DNA from: Massilia sp. NR 4-1
GTDB taxonomy: Bacteria > Pseudomonadota > Gammaproteobacteria > Burkholderiales > Burkholderiaceae_D
Length of the DNA stretch: 64,000 nt
Assembly (NCBI RefSeq): GCF_001191005.1
Contig: NZ_CP012201.1
Coordinates: 5,580,001 to 5,644,000 of the forward strand
Reading direction: 5' to 3'
Part shown: piece after piece, positions 1-10,998 of the stretch
Layout: each line of letters opens with the position of its first letter
Numbering within the stretch: position 1 is the stretch's first letter
Notes under the pieces: model-generated
Seen by the model: only the letters and a program-made list of their open reading frames with translations
The model's database searches: none
What the model was told of the DNA's origin: nothing
Translations under genes and position numbers: made by a program

Positions 1-1
1 G

Positions 2-511
2 GAAGAGGGCCTGGATGTGGGCGTGCGCATCGGCGAGCTGCCCGACTCCAGCCTGCGCGCCATTCCGGTCGGCCATGTGCGGCGCGTGATCTGCGCCGCG
101 CCCGCCTATCTGGCGCAGCATGGCCTGCCGCGCACGCCGGAAGAGCTGGCGTGGCACACCATTATTTCCTCCACCGGCTCCAGCGCCGCGCCGGAATGGC
201 GCTTCGTGCGCGATGGGACGGTGCAGTCGCTGCGCATGAAAAGCCGGCTGACGGTCAACAGCAACGATGCGGCCATCGAAGCGGCGCGCCTGGGATTGGG
301 CATTGTCCGCTTGCTGTCGTATCAGGCGGCGCCGTCGTTTGAGCGGGGAGAGCTGCAGTGCCTGCTGAGGGAGTTCGAAACGCCGGCGCTGCCCATCAAT
401 ATCGTCCACCGCGACAGCCGCCATGGTTCGGCGCGCATCCGCGCCTTCATCGACGTGATGGTGGCCCGGCTGCGCGCCGAGCCTTCATTGCGCTGCTCGG
501 ATCAGAATTAG
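2..511 (+). CDS. LysR-family transcriptional regulator, C-terminal part (5' end outside window)
   Basis: The reading frame is open from the window edge, so the start and the N-terminal helix-turn-helix are missing. What remains (about 169 residues) matches the effector-binding domain of LysR regulators: the segment VGVRIGELPDSSLRAIPVGH followed by CAAPAYLAQHG is the usual region where the second Rossmann-like lobe begins, and LGLGIVRLLSYQ is the late conserved glycine-rich turn. It most resembles the LTTR subgroup that also includes the regulator at 19630-20565. Its stop codon overlaps the stop of the convergent tsaD by a few bases. Target genes cannot be told from this window. Confidence 0.9.
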   Translation, partial: EEGLDVGVRIGELPDSSLRAIPVGHVRRVICAAPAYLAQHGLPRTPEELAWHTIISSTGSSAAPEWRFVRDGTVQSLRMKSRLTVNSNDAAIEAARLGLGIVRLLSYQAAPSFERGELQCLLREFETPALPINIVHRDSRHGSARIRAFIDVMVARLRAEPSLRCSDQN

Positions 512-1539
512 ACGACTTTCAGCTCGTCCAGCGGCCAGCGCGGACGCACATTGAAGGCGTAGTCGCGCTGCGCCGCGTCCGGATTGATCTGCAGGCGCAT
601 GGCGCCGGCAAAGGCGATCATCGCGCCATTGTCAGTGCAGAATTCCAGTTCCGGATAATAGACCTTGAAGCGCTTCTTGGCCGCCGCCGCATTGAGCGAA
701 GCGCGCAGCTGCTTGTTGGCGCCGACGCCGCCGGCGATCACCAGGCGCTTGAGGCCCGTCTGCTTGAGCGCCGCCACGCATTTGGCCGTCAGCACGTCGA
801 CGATGGCGTCGACGAAGCCGCGCGCGATATTCGCCTTGTCCTGCTCGCAGATATTCGCCAGGCCCCGGTTCTTGGCCACGGTCAGCACCGCCGTTTTCAG
901 GCCGGAGAAGCTGAACATCAGATCCTTGGAGTGCAACATCGGGCGCGGCAGCTTGTGCGCCTCGGGATCGCCGAATTCGGCCAGGCGCGAAATCGCCGGC
1001 CCGCCCGGATAGCCAAGGCCCAGCAGCTTGGCCGACTTGTCGAAGGCTTCGCCGGCAGCATCGTCCAGCGTCTCGCCCAGCAGCTCGTACTGGCCGACGC
1101 CATCCACGCGCATCAGCTGCGTATGGCCGCCCGAGACCAGCAGGGCGACGAAGGGGAACTCCGGCGGCTCGGACGCCAGCAGCGGCGACAGCAGATGGCC
1201 TTCCAGGTGGTGGATGCCCAGCACCGGCTTGTCCAGCGCCAGGCCCAGGCTGCAGGCGACCGAGGAACCCACCAGCAGCGCCCCGGCCAGGCCCGGACCT
1301 TGGGTATAGGCGATGGCATCGATCTGCTGCGGCGTGATGGCCGCGCCTTGCAGCGCCTGTTCCAGCAGCGGGATCGCGCGGCGGATATGGTCACGCGAAG
1401 CCAGTTCCGGCACCACGCCGCCATATTCCTCGTGCATCGCCACTTGGGAATACAGGGCGTGCGACAGCAGGCCGCGCTGTGTGTCATACAGGGCCAGGCC
1501 GGTTTCGTCACAGGAGGATTCGACGCCGAGAACGATCAT
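508..1539 (-). CDS. tsaD: tRNA N6-adenosine threonylcarbamoyltransferase TsaD
   Basis: TsaD transfers the threonylcarbamoyl group from TC-AMP to A37 of ANN-decoding tRNAs, working in the cytoplasm with TsaB and TsaE. The N-terminus VLGVESSCDETGLALY is the ASKHA nucleotide-binding signature of the Kae1/TsaD family. HHLEGHLLS near residue 105 carries the metal-binding H-x3-H pair, and LVSGGHTQL and AGGVGANKQLR are further family motifs. I chose the ATG at 1539, which gives 343 residues; an in-frame TTG four codons upstream is possible but would only add MQLS. In E. coli tsaD lies divergent beside rpsU-dnaG-rpoD; here it lies about 4 kb from that operon, with aroG, ybiB and a flavoprotein gene between. 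Confidence 0.97.
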   Translation of the reverse strand: MIVLGVESSCDETGLALYDTQRGLLSHALYSQVAMHEEYGGVVPELASRDHIRRAIPLLEQALQGAAITPQQIDAIAYTQGPGLAGALLVGSSVACSLGLALDKPVLGIHHLEGHLLSPLLASEPPEFPFVALLVSGGHTQLMRVDGVGQYELLGETLDDAAGEAFDKSAKLLGLGYPGGPAISRLAEFGDPEAHKLPRPMLHSKDLMFSFSGLKTAVLTVAKNRGLANICEQDKANIARGFVDAIVDVLTAKCVAALKQTGLKRLVIAGGVGANKQLRASLNAAAAKKRFKVYYPELEFCTDNGAMIAFAGAMRLQINPDAAQRDYAFNVRPRWPLDELKVV

Positions 1540-1639
1540 GGAAAGCTGCAAAAAGAAAAGGGGAATCCGCCATTGTAATATGAAAGCGGATTCCCCTCAG
1601 CAGCCGCAGCCCGCGCCGGGCGGGCTGGCCGGCAGCGGC

Positions 1640-2695
1640 TTACGGACGGTTGCGCAGCTCGGCGGCGGCGTTGCGCAGCATGGCGGCGGTGGTGTCCCAG
1701 TCGATGCAGCCGTCGGTCACGGACTGGCCGTAGGTCAGGGTCGACAGATCGGCCGGGATCTTCTGGTTGCCCGCCACGATATTCGATTCGATCATCACGC
1801 CCACCAGCGACTGGTTGCCGTGCATGATCTGGTTGACCACATCGGTCATCACCAGCGGCTGCAGCTCCGGCTTCTTGTAGCTGTTGGCGTGCGAGCAGTC
1901 CACCACGATATTGGCGGGCAGCTTGGCCTTGGCCAGCGCCTGTTCGGCGATCGCCACCGACACCGAATCGTAGTTCGGACGGCCATCGCCGCCGCGCAGC
2001 ACCACGTGGCCGTGCGGATTGCCGCGCGTGCGCACGATCGACACCGTGCCCTGGCTGTTAATGCCAAGGAAGGCGTGCGGATTGGCCGCCGACAGGATGG
2101 CGTTGATGGCGATGCCGATGTCGCCATCGGTGCCATTCTTGAAGCCGACCGGGGTCGACAAGCCCGAGGACATTTCACGGTGCGTCTGCGACTCCGTGGT
2201 ACGGGCGCCGATCGCCGTCCAAGCGATCAGGTCACCCAGGTACTGCGGAGAGATAGGGTCGAGCGCCTCCGTCGCCGTGGGCAAGCCCAGTTCGCAGACA
2301 TCGAGCAGGAATTGGCGGGCCTTCTCCATGCCCACATCGACGCGGAAGGAATCGTCCATGTCCGGATCGTTGATATAGCCCTTCCAGCCGGTGGTGGTGC
2401 GCGGCTTTTCGAAGTACACGCGCATCACCAGCAGCATCGTATCCTTGACTTCTTCCTGCAGCGCCTTCAGGCGGCGTGCATAGTCCAGGCCCGCGGCGGG
2501 GTCGTGGATCGAGCAGGGGCCGACCACGACGAACAGGCGCTGGTCCTGGCGGTCGAGGATTTTGCGCAGGTCTTCGCGTCCTTTCGTGACGGTGGCGGAA
2601 GCGGCTTCGCTCAGCGGCAGCTTGGCGTGCAGCGACTCCGGCGTCGGCATCGACGCGAAGGATGTAACGTTAATATTTTCAAGGTCTTGAATCAT
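1640..2695 (-). CDS. aroG: 3-deoxy-7-phosphoheptulonate synthase, class I (AroG type)
   Basis: This enzyme condenses phosphoenolpyruvate and erythrose 4-phosphate in the first step of the shikimate pathway. At 351 residues it has the length of E. coli AroG/AroF/AroH. The PEP and metal site motifs are visible: VVGPCSIHDP near residue 57, GWKGYINDPDMD, ARTTESQTHREM, and the late VDCSHANSYKKP. The N-terminal extension before the barrel is the part that carries feedback regulation in this class, but the sequence alone does not settle whether Phe, Tyr or Trp is the inhibitor. The start is ATG with a weak ribosome site. It is divergent from ybiB, and the roughly 120-bp gap must hold both promoters. 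Confidence 0.95.
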   Translation of the reverse strand: MIQDLENINVTSFASMPTPESLHAKLPLSEAASATVTKGREDLRKILDRQDQRLFVVVGPCSIHDPAAGLDYARRLKALQEEVKDTMLLVMRVYFEKPRTTTGWKGYINDPDMDDSFRVDVGMEKARQFLLDVCELGLPTATEALDPISPQYLGDLIAWTAIGARTTESQTHREMSSGLSTPVGFKNGTDGDIGIAINAILSAANPHAFLGINSQGTVSIVRTRGNPHGHVVLRGGDGRPNYDSVSVAIAEQALAKAKLPANIVVDCSHANSYKKPELQPLVMTDVVNQIMHGNQSLVGVMIESNIVAGNQKIPADLSTLTYGQSVTDGCIDWDTTAAMLRNAAAELRNRP

Positions 2696-2815
2696 GATGT
2701 ACTCAGCTACTACGGGTCTTTTTATCGTCAGGGATCATCTAGTGTAGCCGAAACGGCGGCTTTGTGCGGAGCAGCATTCTTCAAGCCCGGCGGCAAAGCG
2801 TGTAAGCTGTGGCCC

Positions 2816-3775
2816 ATGACTACACAGCAACCCTTCCCGGCGGCCCGCTTCATCAAGGAGATCGGCCGCGGCAAAGACGGCGCCCGCGCCATGACGCGCG
2901 ACGAGGCGCAGGAACTCTACGGCGCCATGCTGGACGGCCGCGTTTCCGACCTGGAGCTGGGCGGCATCCTGCTGGCCATGCGCATCAAGGGCGAAACGGT
3001 GGACGAGCTGGCGGGCTTCCTGGCGGCGGCCGAAGCCTCGTTCACGCCGCTGCGCGCGCCCGGTGGGCCGTATGCGCCGGCGCTCATCCCCAGCTATAAC
3101 GGCGCGCGCAAGATGGCCAATCTGACCGCCTTGCTCGGCATGCTGCTGGCACGCGAAGGCGTGCCGGTGCTGTGCCACGGCGTCGCCCATGATGTGGGGC
3201 GGGTGGCGACGGCCGAAGTGTTCGCCGCCCTTGGCGTGCCTGCCGCGCGCGATGCGGCCGAGGCGGAAGCGGCGCTGGCTTCCGGCCACGTCAGTTTCAT
3301 CACCATTGATACGCTGGCGCCGCGTCTGGCGTGGATGCTGTCGCTGCGGCGCATCCTTGGCGTGCGCAACTCGACCCATACCCTGGTCAAGATCCTGCAG
3401 CCCTTTGCCGGACCGGCGCTGCGGCTGGTGTCCTACACCCACCCCGAATACCTCGAAACGCTGGGCGCATTCTTCACCACCACGGCCGACCCGGCGCGCG
3501 GCGACGTCTTCCTGATGCGCGGCACCGAGGGCGAAACGGTCGCCAACGCCAACAAGGCCCAGCGCATCGACTGGATCCACGGCGCCGAGCGCACCGTGCT
3601 GGTCGAAAAGCAGACTCTTGTGGAAGCCCTGCCTGAGCTGCCCGAAGACAAAAGTGCCGAAGCCACCGCCGCCTGGATCGCCGCCGTGCTGCGTGGCGAG
3701 CTGCCCGTGCCCGACCCCATCGCCCAGCAAGTGGCCCACTGCCTCGCCATCTCGCGGCAGCTGCGCTCCCGCTGA
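2816..3775 (+). CDS. ybiB: YbiB-like DNA-binding protein (TrpD2 family)
   Basis: This 319-residue protein has the fold of anthranilate phosphoribosyltransferase (TrpD): an N-terminal helical domain (MTRDEAQELYGAMLDGRVSD, then LGGILLAMRIKGET) and an alpha/beta domain with the block RILGVRNSTHTLVKILQPF. In E. coli YbiB has lost TrpD activity and binds single-stranded DNA and RNA. The classical TrpD phosphate loop GTGGD is absent here; the equivalent segment reads SYNGARKMANL, which supports YbiB rather than TrpD. I chose the ATG at 2816 because upstream in-frame sequence overlaps the divergent aroG on the other strand. A hairpin repeat begins directly after the stop. Confidence 0.88.
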   Translation: MTTQQPFPAARFIKEIGRGKDGARAMTRDEAQELYGAMLDGRVSDLELGGILLAMRIKGETVDELAGFLAAAEASFTPLRAPGGPYAPALIPSYNGARKMANLTALLGMLLAREGVPVLCHGVAHDVGRVATAEVFAALGVPAARDAAEAEAALASGHVSFITIDTLAPRLAWMLSLRRILGVRNSTHTLVKILQPFAGPALRLVSYTHPEYLETLGAFFTTTADPARGDVFLMRGTEGETVANANKAQRIDWIHGAERTVLVEKQTLVEALPELPEDKSAEATAAWIAAVLRGELPVPDPIAQQVAHCLAISRQLRSR

Positions 3776-3835
3776 GTCCGTGTCCGACTGGTGCCAGGCA
3801 GCAATCGGACACGGACTGGGCATTGCTGGATTTGG
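3776..3835 (+). repeat. Dispersed palindromic (REP-like) element, copy 1
   Basis: Arms GTCCGTGTCCGA (3776-3787) and TCGGACACGGAC (3805-3816) are perfect inverted repeats around a loop containing CTGGTGCCAGGCA. The loop and the right flank (GGGCATTG, then TTTGGCGCAA) recur in a second intergenic copy at 44031-44091, which argues for a repeat family rather than a simple terminator. There is no T-run after the stem. Confidence 0.65.
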
Positions 3836-3895
3836 CGCAAGCGGTGGAGGATCGCGTAGAATCTCGCCTTTGGGCGTTCAGTTTGGCGGGAAATA

Positions 3896-5107
3896 ATGGC
3901 GAAGCAGTTTGATGTGGCGGTGGTCGGCGCGGGCGCGGCCGGGATGATGTGTGCGGCGACGGCGGCGCAGCGCGGCAAGCGCGTGGTGCTGATCGACCAT
4001 GCGGACAAATTGGCGGAGAAGATCCGCATCTCGGGCGGCGGGCGCTGCAATTTCACCAATATTAATGCGGGACCGGCGAATTTCCTGTCGGAGAATCCGC
4101 ATTTCTGCAAGAGCGCGCTGTCGCGCTTTACACCGCACGATTTCCTGGCGCTCGTCAAAAAGCACCGCATCGCGTACCACGAGAAGCATAAGGGCCAGCT
4201 GTTTTGCGACGATTCGGCCGAACAGATCATCGAGATGCTCAAGGCCGAGTGCGCCGCCGGCGATGTGCATTGGCGCATGCCGGCCAAGGTCGAGAACCTG
4301 CAGCAGCTCGATGGCCAGGGCTTCGTGCTCGATACCGATAGCGGGACGATCCAGGCTGGGGCGGTGGTGATCGCCACCGGCGGCCTGTCGATCCCCAAGA
4401 TCGGCGCCACCGATTTCGGCTACCGCGTGGCCAAGCAGTTCGGCCTGAAGCTGGTCGAGCCGCGTCCGGCCCTGGTGCCGCTGACCTTCGACGCCGCCGC
4501 CTGGGCGCCGTTCGTGCCGCTGGCCGGCATCGCGCTGGAAGTGGAGGTGGAGACCGGCACGCTCAAGGGCCGCAACGCCACGGGGGCGCGCTTCCGCGAG
4601 GATTTGCTGTTCACCCACCGCGGCCTGTCCGGCCCGGCCATCCTGCAGATTTCCAGTTTCTGGCAGCCCAATACGCCCATCGTCATCAATCTGCTGCCGG
4701 AGATGGATGTGGCGCAGACCCTGATCGAGGGCAAGGCGACGCTGAAAAAGCAGCTCGGCAATGTGCTGGCGCAATGGCTGCCGGCGCGCCTGGCCGAGGG
4801 CTTGCTGCAGGCGCATGGCTTTGCCGCCGACGCCCGTCTGGCCGACCTGCCCGATGCGCGCCTGCGCCAGCTGGGCCAGGCGGTCAACCAGTGGTCGCTG
4901 GTGCCCAACGGGTCGGAAGGCTACCGCAAGGCCGAAGTGACGCGCGGCGGCGTCGATACGCGCGAACTGTCGCAGCAGTCGATGATGGCGGCCAAGGTGC
5001 CGGGCCTGTACTTTATCGGCGAAACCATCGACGTCACGGGGTGGCTGGGAGGATACAACTTCCAGTGGGCCTGGGCTTCAGGTGTGGCGGCCGGACTGGC
5101 AATCTGA
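3896..5107 (+). CDS. NAD(P)/FAD-dependent oxidoreductase, HI0933/YhiN family
   Basis: This is a 403-residue flavoprotein. The N-terminus VAVVGAGAAGMMCAATAA is a Rossmann dinucleotide-binding motif (GxGxxG), followed by the HI0933 family signature KIRISGGGRCNFTN near residue 45. A second nucleotide-contact motif, VIATGGLSIPKIGATDFGY, lies mid-protein, and the C-terminal PGLYFIGETIDVTGWLGGYN closes the FAD domain as in TIGR00275 proteins. The cellular substrate of this family is not firmly known to me. It stands alone, between ybiB and rpsU, with its own upstream gap of about 120 bp that includes the palindromic repeat. Confidence 0.9.
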   Translation: MAKQFDVAVVGAGAAGMMCAATAAQRGKRVVLIDHADKLAEKIRISGGGRCNFTNINAGPANFLSENPHFCKSALSRFTPHDFLALVKKHRIAYHEKHKGQLFCDDSAEQIIEMLKAECAAGDVHWRMPAKVENLQQLDGQGFVLDTDSGTIQAGAVVIATGGLSIPKIGATDFGYRVAKQFGLKLVEPRPALVPLTFDAAAWAPFVPLAGIALEVEVETGTLKGRNATGARFREDLLFTHRGLSGPAILQISSFWQPNTPIVINLLPEMDVAQTLIEGKATLKKQLGNVLAQWLPARLAEGLLQAHGFAADARLADLPDARLRQLGQAVNQWSLVPNGSEGYRKAEVTRGGVDTRELSQQSMMAAKVPGLYFIGETIDVTGWLGGYNFQWAWASGVAAGLAI

Positions 5108-5302
5108 TATCATTGCCGTCCCGGTGTGATGCAACGATGCCGGAGCAGATGTTAGCGGGGCGGAAAGATTGCCCTTTTCAGGCGGTTTTCATAGCGTGAG
5201 CCGCTTGCTGGGCCGGTTTAGCGTCCATGCCTCTTCCATTTCTGGACAAAAGCTGCTAATATCTTTGTCTTCCTTAAAACCCCTAACGGTTTGAATTTTT
5301 AC

Positions 5303-5515
5303 ATGACCACTATTCGCCTTAAAGAAAACGAGCCGTTCGAAGTCGCCATGCGTCGCTTCAAGCGCACTATCGAAAAAACGGGTCTGCTGACCGAACTGCG
5401 CGCACGCGAGTTCTACGAAAAGCCAACCGCAGAGCGCAAGCGCAAGCTGGCCGCTGCCGTGAAGCGCCACTACAAGCGCATCCGCAGCCAGCAACTGCCG
5501 AAGAAGCTGTACTAA
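5303..5515 (+). CDS. rpsU: 30S ribosomal protein bS21
   Basis: This 70-residue, highly basic protein is bS21, the small-subunit protein that sits near the 3' end of 16S rRNA and helps start-site selection. MTTIRLKENEPFEVAMRRFK and the Lys/Arg-rich C-terminus ending RSQQLPKKLY are near-invariant in betaproteobacteria. I chose the ATG at 5303 over the TTG at 5291 because it gives the standard N-terminus. It opens the rpsU-yqeY-dnaG-rpoD order of the macromolecular synthesis operon; a possible terminator or attenuator lies between it and yqeY. Confidence 0.98.
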   Translation: MTTIRLKENEPFEVAMRRFKRTIEKTGLLTELRAREFYEKPTAERKRKLAAAVKRHYKRIRSQQLPKKLY

Positions 5516-5587
5516 TACTGCTCTCGCAGAACCGGCCCGTTTTCGGCGCTTTGCTCGCCACGGGTTGCGCTGCGCACAGAGTTTCCA

Positions 5588-5625
5588 CCCGCTCCGGTTC
5601 GCCGCAGCGGGTTTTCCGTTTTTAA
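5588..5625 (+). terminator. Possible intrinsic terminator/attenuator between rpsU and yqeY
   Basis: Arms CCCGCT (5588-5593) and AGCGGG (5606-5611) form a G+C-rich stem followed by TTTTCCGTTTTT. A partial terminator after rpsU would let S21 be made in excess over primase and sigma factor, as known for the E. coli operon. The stem is short, so the call is moderate. Confidence 0.5.
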
Positions 5626-5646
5626 CCGCATATTTTTGAGGTAGCC

Positions 5647-6096
5647 ATGGGCTTGAAAGCACAAATCTCCGACGACATGAAAAACGCGATGCGCGCCAAG
5701 GAAGCCGGCAAGCTGGCCACCATCCGCCTGCTGCTGGCTGAAATCAAGCGCAAGGAAGTGGACGAGCAGATCGAAGTCGACGATGCCCAGACCGTGGCCA
5801 TCGTCGAAAAAATGATCAAGCAGCGCAAGGATTCGATCACCCAGTTCGAAGCCGGCGGCCGCGCCGACCTGGCCGACATCGAAAAAGCCGAACTGGCAGT
5901 GCTGGCCGCCTATATGCCGGCCGGCCTGTCCGACGAAGAAGTGGCCGCTGCCGTGGCCGCTGCCGTGGCGTCCACCGGCGCCGCCGGCCCGCAGGATATG
6001 GGCAAGGTGATGGGCGTGCTGAAGCCGCAACTGGCCGGCCGCGCCGACATGACCGTGGTCTCGGCCCTGGTGAAAAAAGCGCTGACCCCGGCGTAA
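5647..6096 (+). CDS. yqeY: GatB/YqeY domain-containing protein
   Basis: This 149-residue protein is similar to the YqeY family and to the tail domain of GatB, the amidotransferase subunit that recognises tRNA. The N-terminal helix LKAQISDDMKNAMRAKEAGK with LATIRLLLAEIKRKEVDEQ is the family hallmark, and AAYMPAGLSDEEVAAAV leads into the small C-terminal helical domain ending in LVKKALTPA. No GatB catalytic domain is present, so it is not itself an amidotransferase. Its position between rpsU and dnaG is conserved in many betaproteobacteria and suggests co-transcription. The precise role is not established. Confidence 0.95.
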   Translation: MGLKAQISDDMKNAMRAKEAGKLATIRLLLAEIKRKEVDEQIEVDDAQTVAIVEKMIKQRKDSITQFEAGGRADLADIEKAELAVLAAYMPAGLSDEEVAAAVAAAVASTGAAGPQDMGKVMGVLKPQLAGRADMTVVSALVKKALTPA

Positions 6097-6194
6097 GCCT
6101 GTTGCGATAATCCGCTGTGATGCCGCAGCTTGCGCCGGATCAAAGTCCGGCGCAAGGTGGCGGTATAGTCTGATTTAGAACAAGGCCGTCAGCC

Positions 6195-7991
6195 GTGATC
6201 CCGCAGTCATTCATCTCCGATCTGCTCAACCGCGTCGACATTGTGGACGTGGTGGGCCGCTATGTGCAGCTTAAAAAAGGCGGCGCCAACTTCATGGGGC
6301 TATGCCCCTTCCACAACGAGAAGTCGCCGAGCTTCACGGTCAGCCCGACCAAGCAGTTCTACCACTGCTTCGGCTGCGGCGCCCACGGTACCTCGATCGG
6401 TTTCCTGATCGAGTACTCGGGCATGGGCTTTGTCGATGCCGTCAAGGATCTGGCGCAAAGCGTGGGCATGGTGGTGCCGGATGCCGACGACCGCATCCCG
6501 CCGGCCCAGCGCGCCCAGATGCAGGCGCAGAGCATGGCGCTGTCGGAAGCGATGTCGGTGGCCTGCGATTACTACCGCGCCCAGCTGCGCACGGCGCCGC
6601 CGGCCATCGCCTACCTGAAAGGGCGCGGCCTGACCGGTGAAATCGCCGCCCGTTTCGGCCTCGGCTACGCGCCCGGCGGCTGGGACAATCTGCGCGCCGT
6701 CTTCCCCGATTACGAAGCCCTGGCCCTGGTCGAGGCCGGCCTCATCATCGACCGCGTCGACGAGGAAGGCAATAAGAGCAAGCGCTACGACCGCTTCCGC
6801 GACCGCGTGATGTTCCCGATCCGCAATACCAAGGGCCAGGTGATCGCCTTTGGCGGGCGCATCATGGACCAGGGCGAACCGAAATACTTGAATTCCCCCG
6901 AAACGCCCTTATTTTCCAAGGGCACCGAGTTGTATGGCTTGTTCGAGGCGCGCCAAGCGATCCGCGACGCGGGCTATGTGCTGGTGACGGAAGGGTATAT
7001 GGATGTGGTGGCGCTGGCGCAGATGGGCTTCCCCCAGGCGGTGGCGACGCTGGGCACGGCGTGTACGCCGACCCATGTGCAAAAGCTGCTGCGCCAGACC
7101 GACGATGTGATCTTCAGTTTCGACGGCGACAAGGCCGGCCGCCGCGCCGCGCGGCGCGCGCTGGAAGCCTGTCTGCCGCATGTGTCGGACAACAAGACCA
7201 TCAAATTCCTCTTCCTGCCGGCCGAGCACGATCCGGACAGCTATATCCGCGAACATGGCGCGCCCGCCTTCGAGCAGCAGGTGCAGGAAGCGATGCCGCT
7301 GTCGCAGTTCCTGCTGCGTGAAGTGGCCGGCGAGCACGACCTGGGCGAACCGGAGGGGCGCGCGCGCACCCAGTTCGACGCCAAGCCGCTGCTGCAGGCG
7401 ATGGCGCCCTCGGCCCTGCGCCTGCAGATTGTGCGCGGCCTGGCGGGCATGACGCAGAGCACGCCGGCCGAGATTGAAGGCTTGTTCGAGCTGGCCAAGC
7501 CGGTGTCGGTGATGCGCAAGGCGCCGCCGCGCGCCGGCCGGCCCGAGCCGGTGGGCCTGGAATTGCAGCTGGTGCGCCATCTGGTGGCGCACCCGGCGCT
7601 GGCGCTGGAAATCGACACCTCGGCGCTGGAAGCGTTTGCCGCCCTCGGTCCGTCGGCGGCCGAGCGCCTGGGCCAGCTGGTGCAGATGGGTTGCGCGCTG
7701 GGGCAGCATGGCGGTTTTGCCGCCCTGGCCCAGCAGTTGAAAGAGCAGGGCAGCGAGTACGACGCCATCATCGGCGAGATCGCCGCCGAGCCGGAGTCCG
7801 ATGTCGAGGCCGTGCGCGTGTTCACCCACGGCGCCATCCGCCAGATCAAGGGCGATGCGCTGAAGGCCGAACTCAACGCCCTGGCCGGTTCCGGCCTGTC
7901 GGCGGCCGAGATCGGCGCGCGCTACCGCGAGATTTCGGCCCAGCTCGACCAGTTGCAGCGCGAGGCCGAAGCCGAACGGGGCAACCGTTAA
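6195..7991 (+). CDS. dnaG: DNA primase
   Basis: DnaG makes the RNA primers for lagging-strand synthesis and works with DnaB at the fork. The 598-residue protein begins with a CHC2 zinc ribbon (CPFHNEKSPSF then YHCFGCGAHG). The Toprim catalytic core follows: the acidic EGYMDVVALAQMGF, the GTACT turn, and FSFDGDKAGRRAARRAL with its DxD-type metal ligands. The C-terminal third is the helicase-binding region. The start is a GTG at 6195, which gives the expected N-terminus MIPQSFISDLLNRVDIVDVV. It lies about 100 bp after yqeY and 427 bp before rpoD. Confidence 0.98.
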   Translation: MIPQSFISDLLNRVDIVDVVGRYVQLKKGGANFMGLCPFHNEKSPSFTVSPTKQFYHCFGCGAHGTSIGFLIEYSGMGFVDAVKDLAQSVGMVVPDADDRIPPAQRAQMQAQSMALSEAMSVACDYYRAQLRTAPPAIAYLKGRGLTGEIAARFGLGYAPGGWDNLRAVFPDYEALALVEAGLIIDRVDEEGNKSKRYDRFRDRVMFPIRNTKGQVIAFGGRIMDQGEPKYLNSPETPLFSKGTELYGLFEARQAIRDAGYVLVTEGYMDVVALAQMGFPQAVATLGTACTPTHVQKLLRQTDDVIFSFDGDKAGRRAARRALEACLPHVSDNKTIKFLFLPAEHDPDSYIREHGAPAFEQQVQEAMPLSQFLLREVAGEHDLGEPEGRARTQFDAKPLLQAMAPSALRLQIVRGLAGMTQSTPAEIEGLFELAKPVSVMRKAPPRAGRPEPVGLELQLVRHLVAHPALALEIDTSALEAFAALGPSAAERLGQLVQMGCALGQHGGFAALAQQLKEQGSEYDAIIGEIAAEPESDVEAVRVFTHGAIRQIKGDALKAELNALAGSGLSAAEIGARYREISAQLDQLQREAEAERGNR

Positions 7992-8418
7992 TTGCTCCAA
8001 GGCGCGGCCCGGGGCAGCCCCCCGGGGCTTGCTCTGGAAATTGTAAAGTTGCGTGCTATAATAAAACGCTAAGTATTAAATACTTTGGCATGGTTTTTCA
8101 GTTCAGAATTTGTGTTTGTTTTCAGTAAGTTAGGCTCTTGATCGGCGCAGGAAGACGGCGCTGGCGGCCAGGGCCAGACTTGGGTTGAGACGGCGCGAGT
8201 TTCTTGTCGCCGAAGTCAGGTCAACGGCCTGCATCCATCCTCTAGCCCCCGCTTGCTGTCATACAGTAGAATTCCTGCCACGCGGCCCTGTTGGAGCCGT
8301 CGGTAGCGGTCGGGTCTGTGCGTTGCGGATCGGCCGGCAAGGAGTAGTCGTTGTAGCGGTGCCGAACCTGCGTTGTCGGCGGGTTCGGGAACTTCCTAAT
8401 CCCGAAAAGCAAGTCGTT
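7992..8418 (+). promoter_or_regulatory. dnaG-rpoD intergenic region with extended -10 promoter
   Basis: This 427-bp stretch has no convincing gene. At 8054-8062 it contains TGCTATAAT, an extended -10 element matching the sigma-70 consensus exactly, with a weak TGGAAA-like -35 about 16 bp upstream. A run of T-rich sequence follows, then a G+C-rich leader of roughly 350 nt before the rpoD start. It probably gives rpoD its own promoter and a long 5' leader. I see no clear riboswitch or small ORF in it. Confidence 0.6.
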
Positions 8419-10677
<2,259 letters not shown>

Positions 10678-10690
10678 AAACTTGACTGGA

Positions 10691-10765
10691 GCCGGTACAG
10701 GCCCTATCCTCGCGTGTTCGCCATTGCAAGTTCGGCGAGCGCGTCAGAGGGCAGGCTGTACCGGC
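10691..10765 (+). other. Long-range hairpin downstream of rpoD
   Basis: GCCGGTACAG (10691-10700) and CTGTACCGGC (10756-10765) are perfect 10-bp inverted arms separated by 55 bp that can pair further internally. No T-run follows, so it is not a typical intrinsic terminator. It could protect the rpoD 3' end or act in processing before the tRNA. Confidence 0.6.
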
Positions 10766-10788
10766 CCCAGCGCATCCGCATCACCTCA

Positions 10789-10867
<79 letters not shown>

Positions 10868-10891
10868 GAATTTTTATGCAGTGAAATCAAG

Positions 10892-10922
10892 CCCCGGCGA
10901 GAAATCGTCGGGGTTTTTTTTT
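10892..10922 (+). terminator. Rho-independent terminator after the tRNA
   Basis: CCCCGGCG and CGTCGGGG form an 8-bp stem around AGAAAT, directly followed by nine T. It ends the tRNA transcript, and possibly rpoD readthrough. Confidence 0.9.
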
Positions 10923-10998
10923 CACCGGTATGCCAGGCCACCATTTGGAAAACGGTAGCCACCGCACAGGTTCTTTATGCGAATAAGTCATATTCCTT

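Noticed and set aside
1313..2815. Upstream extension of the ybiB frame to an 820-residue protein
   Set aside because: It is the antisense of tsaD and aroG; the YbiB homology starts exactly at the ATG at 2816.
2735..3823. 362-residue minus-strand open frame opposite ybiB
   Set aside because: It is antisense to a recognised gene, rich in Gly/Arg/His as expected of a shadow, and has no family motif.
7998..8040. Terminator after dnaG
   Set aside because: The G+C-rich inverted sequence there has no T-run and pairs imperfectly, so I could not support termination.
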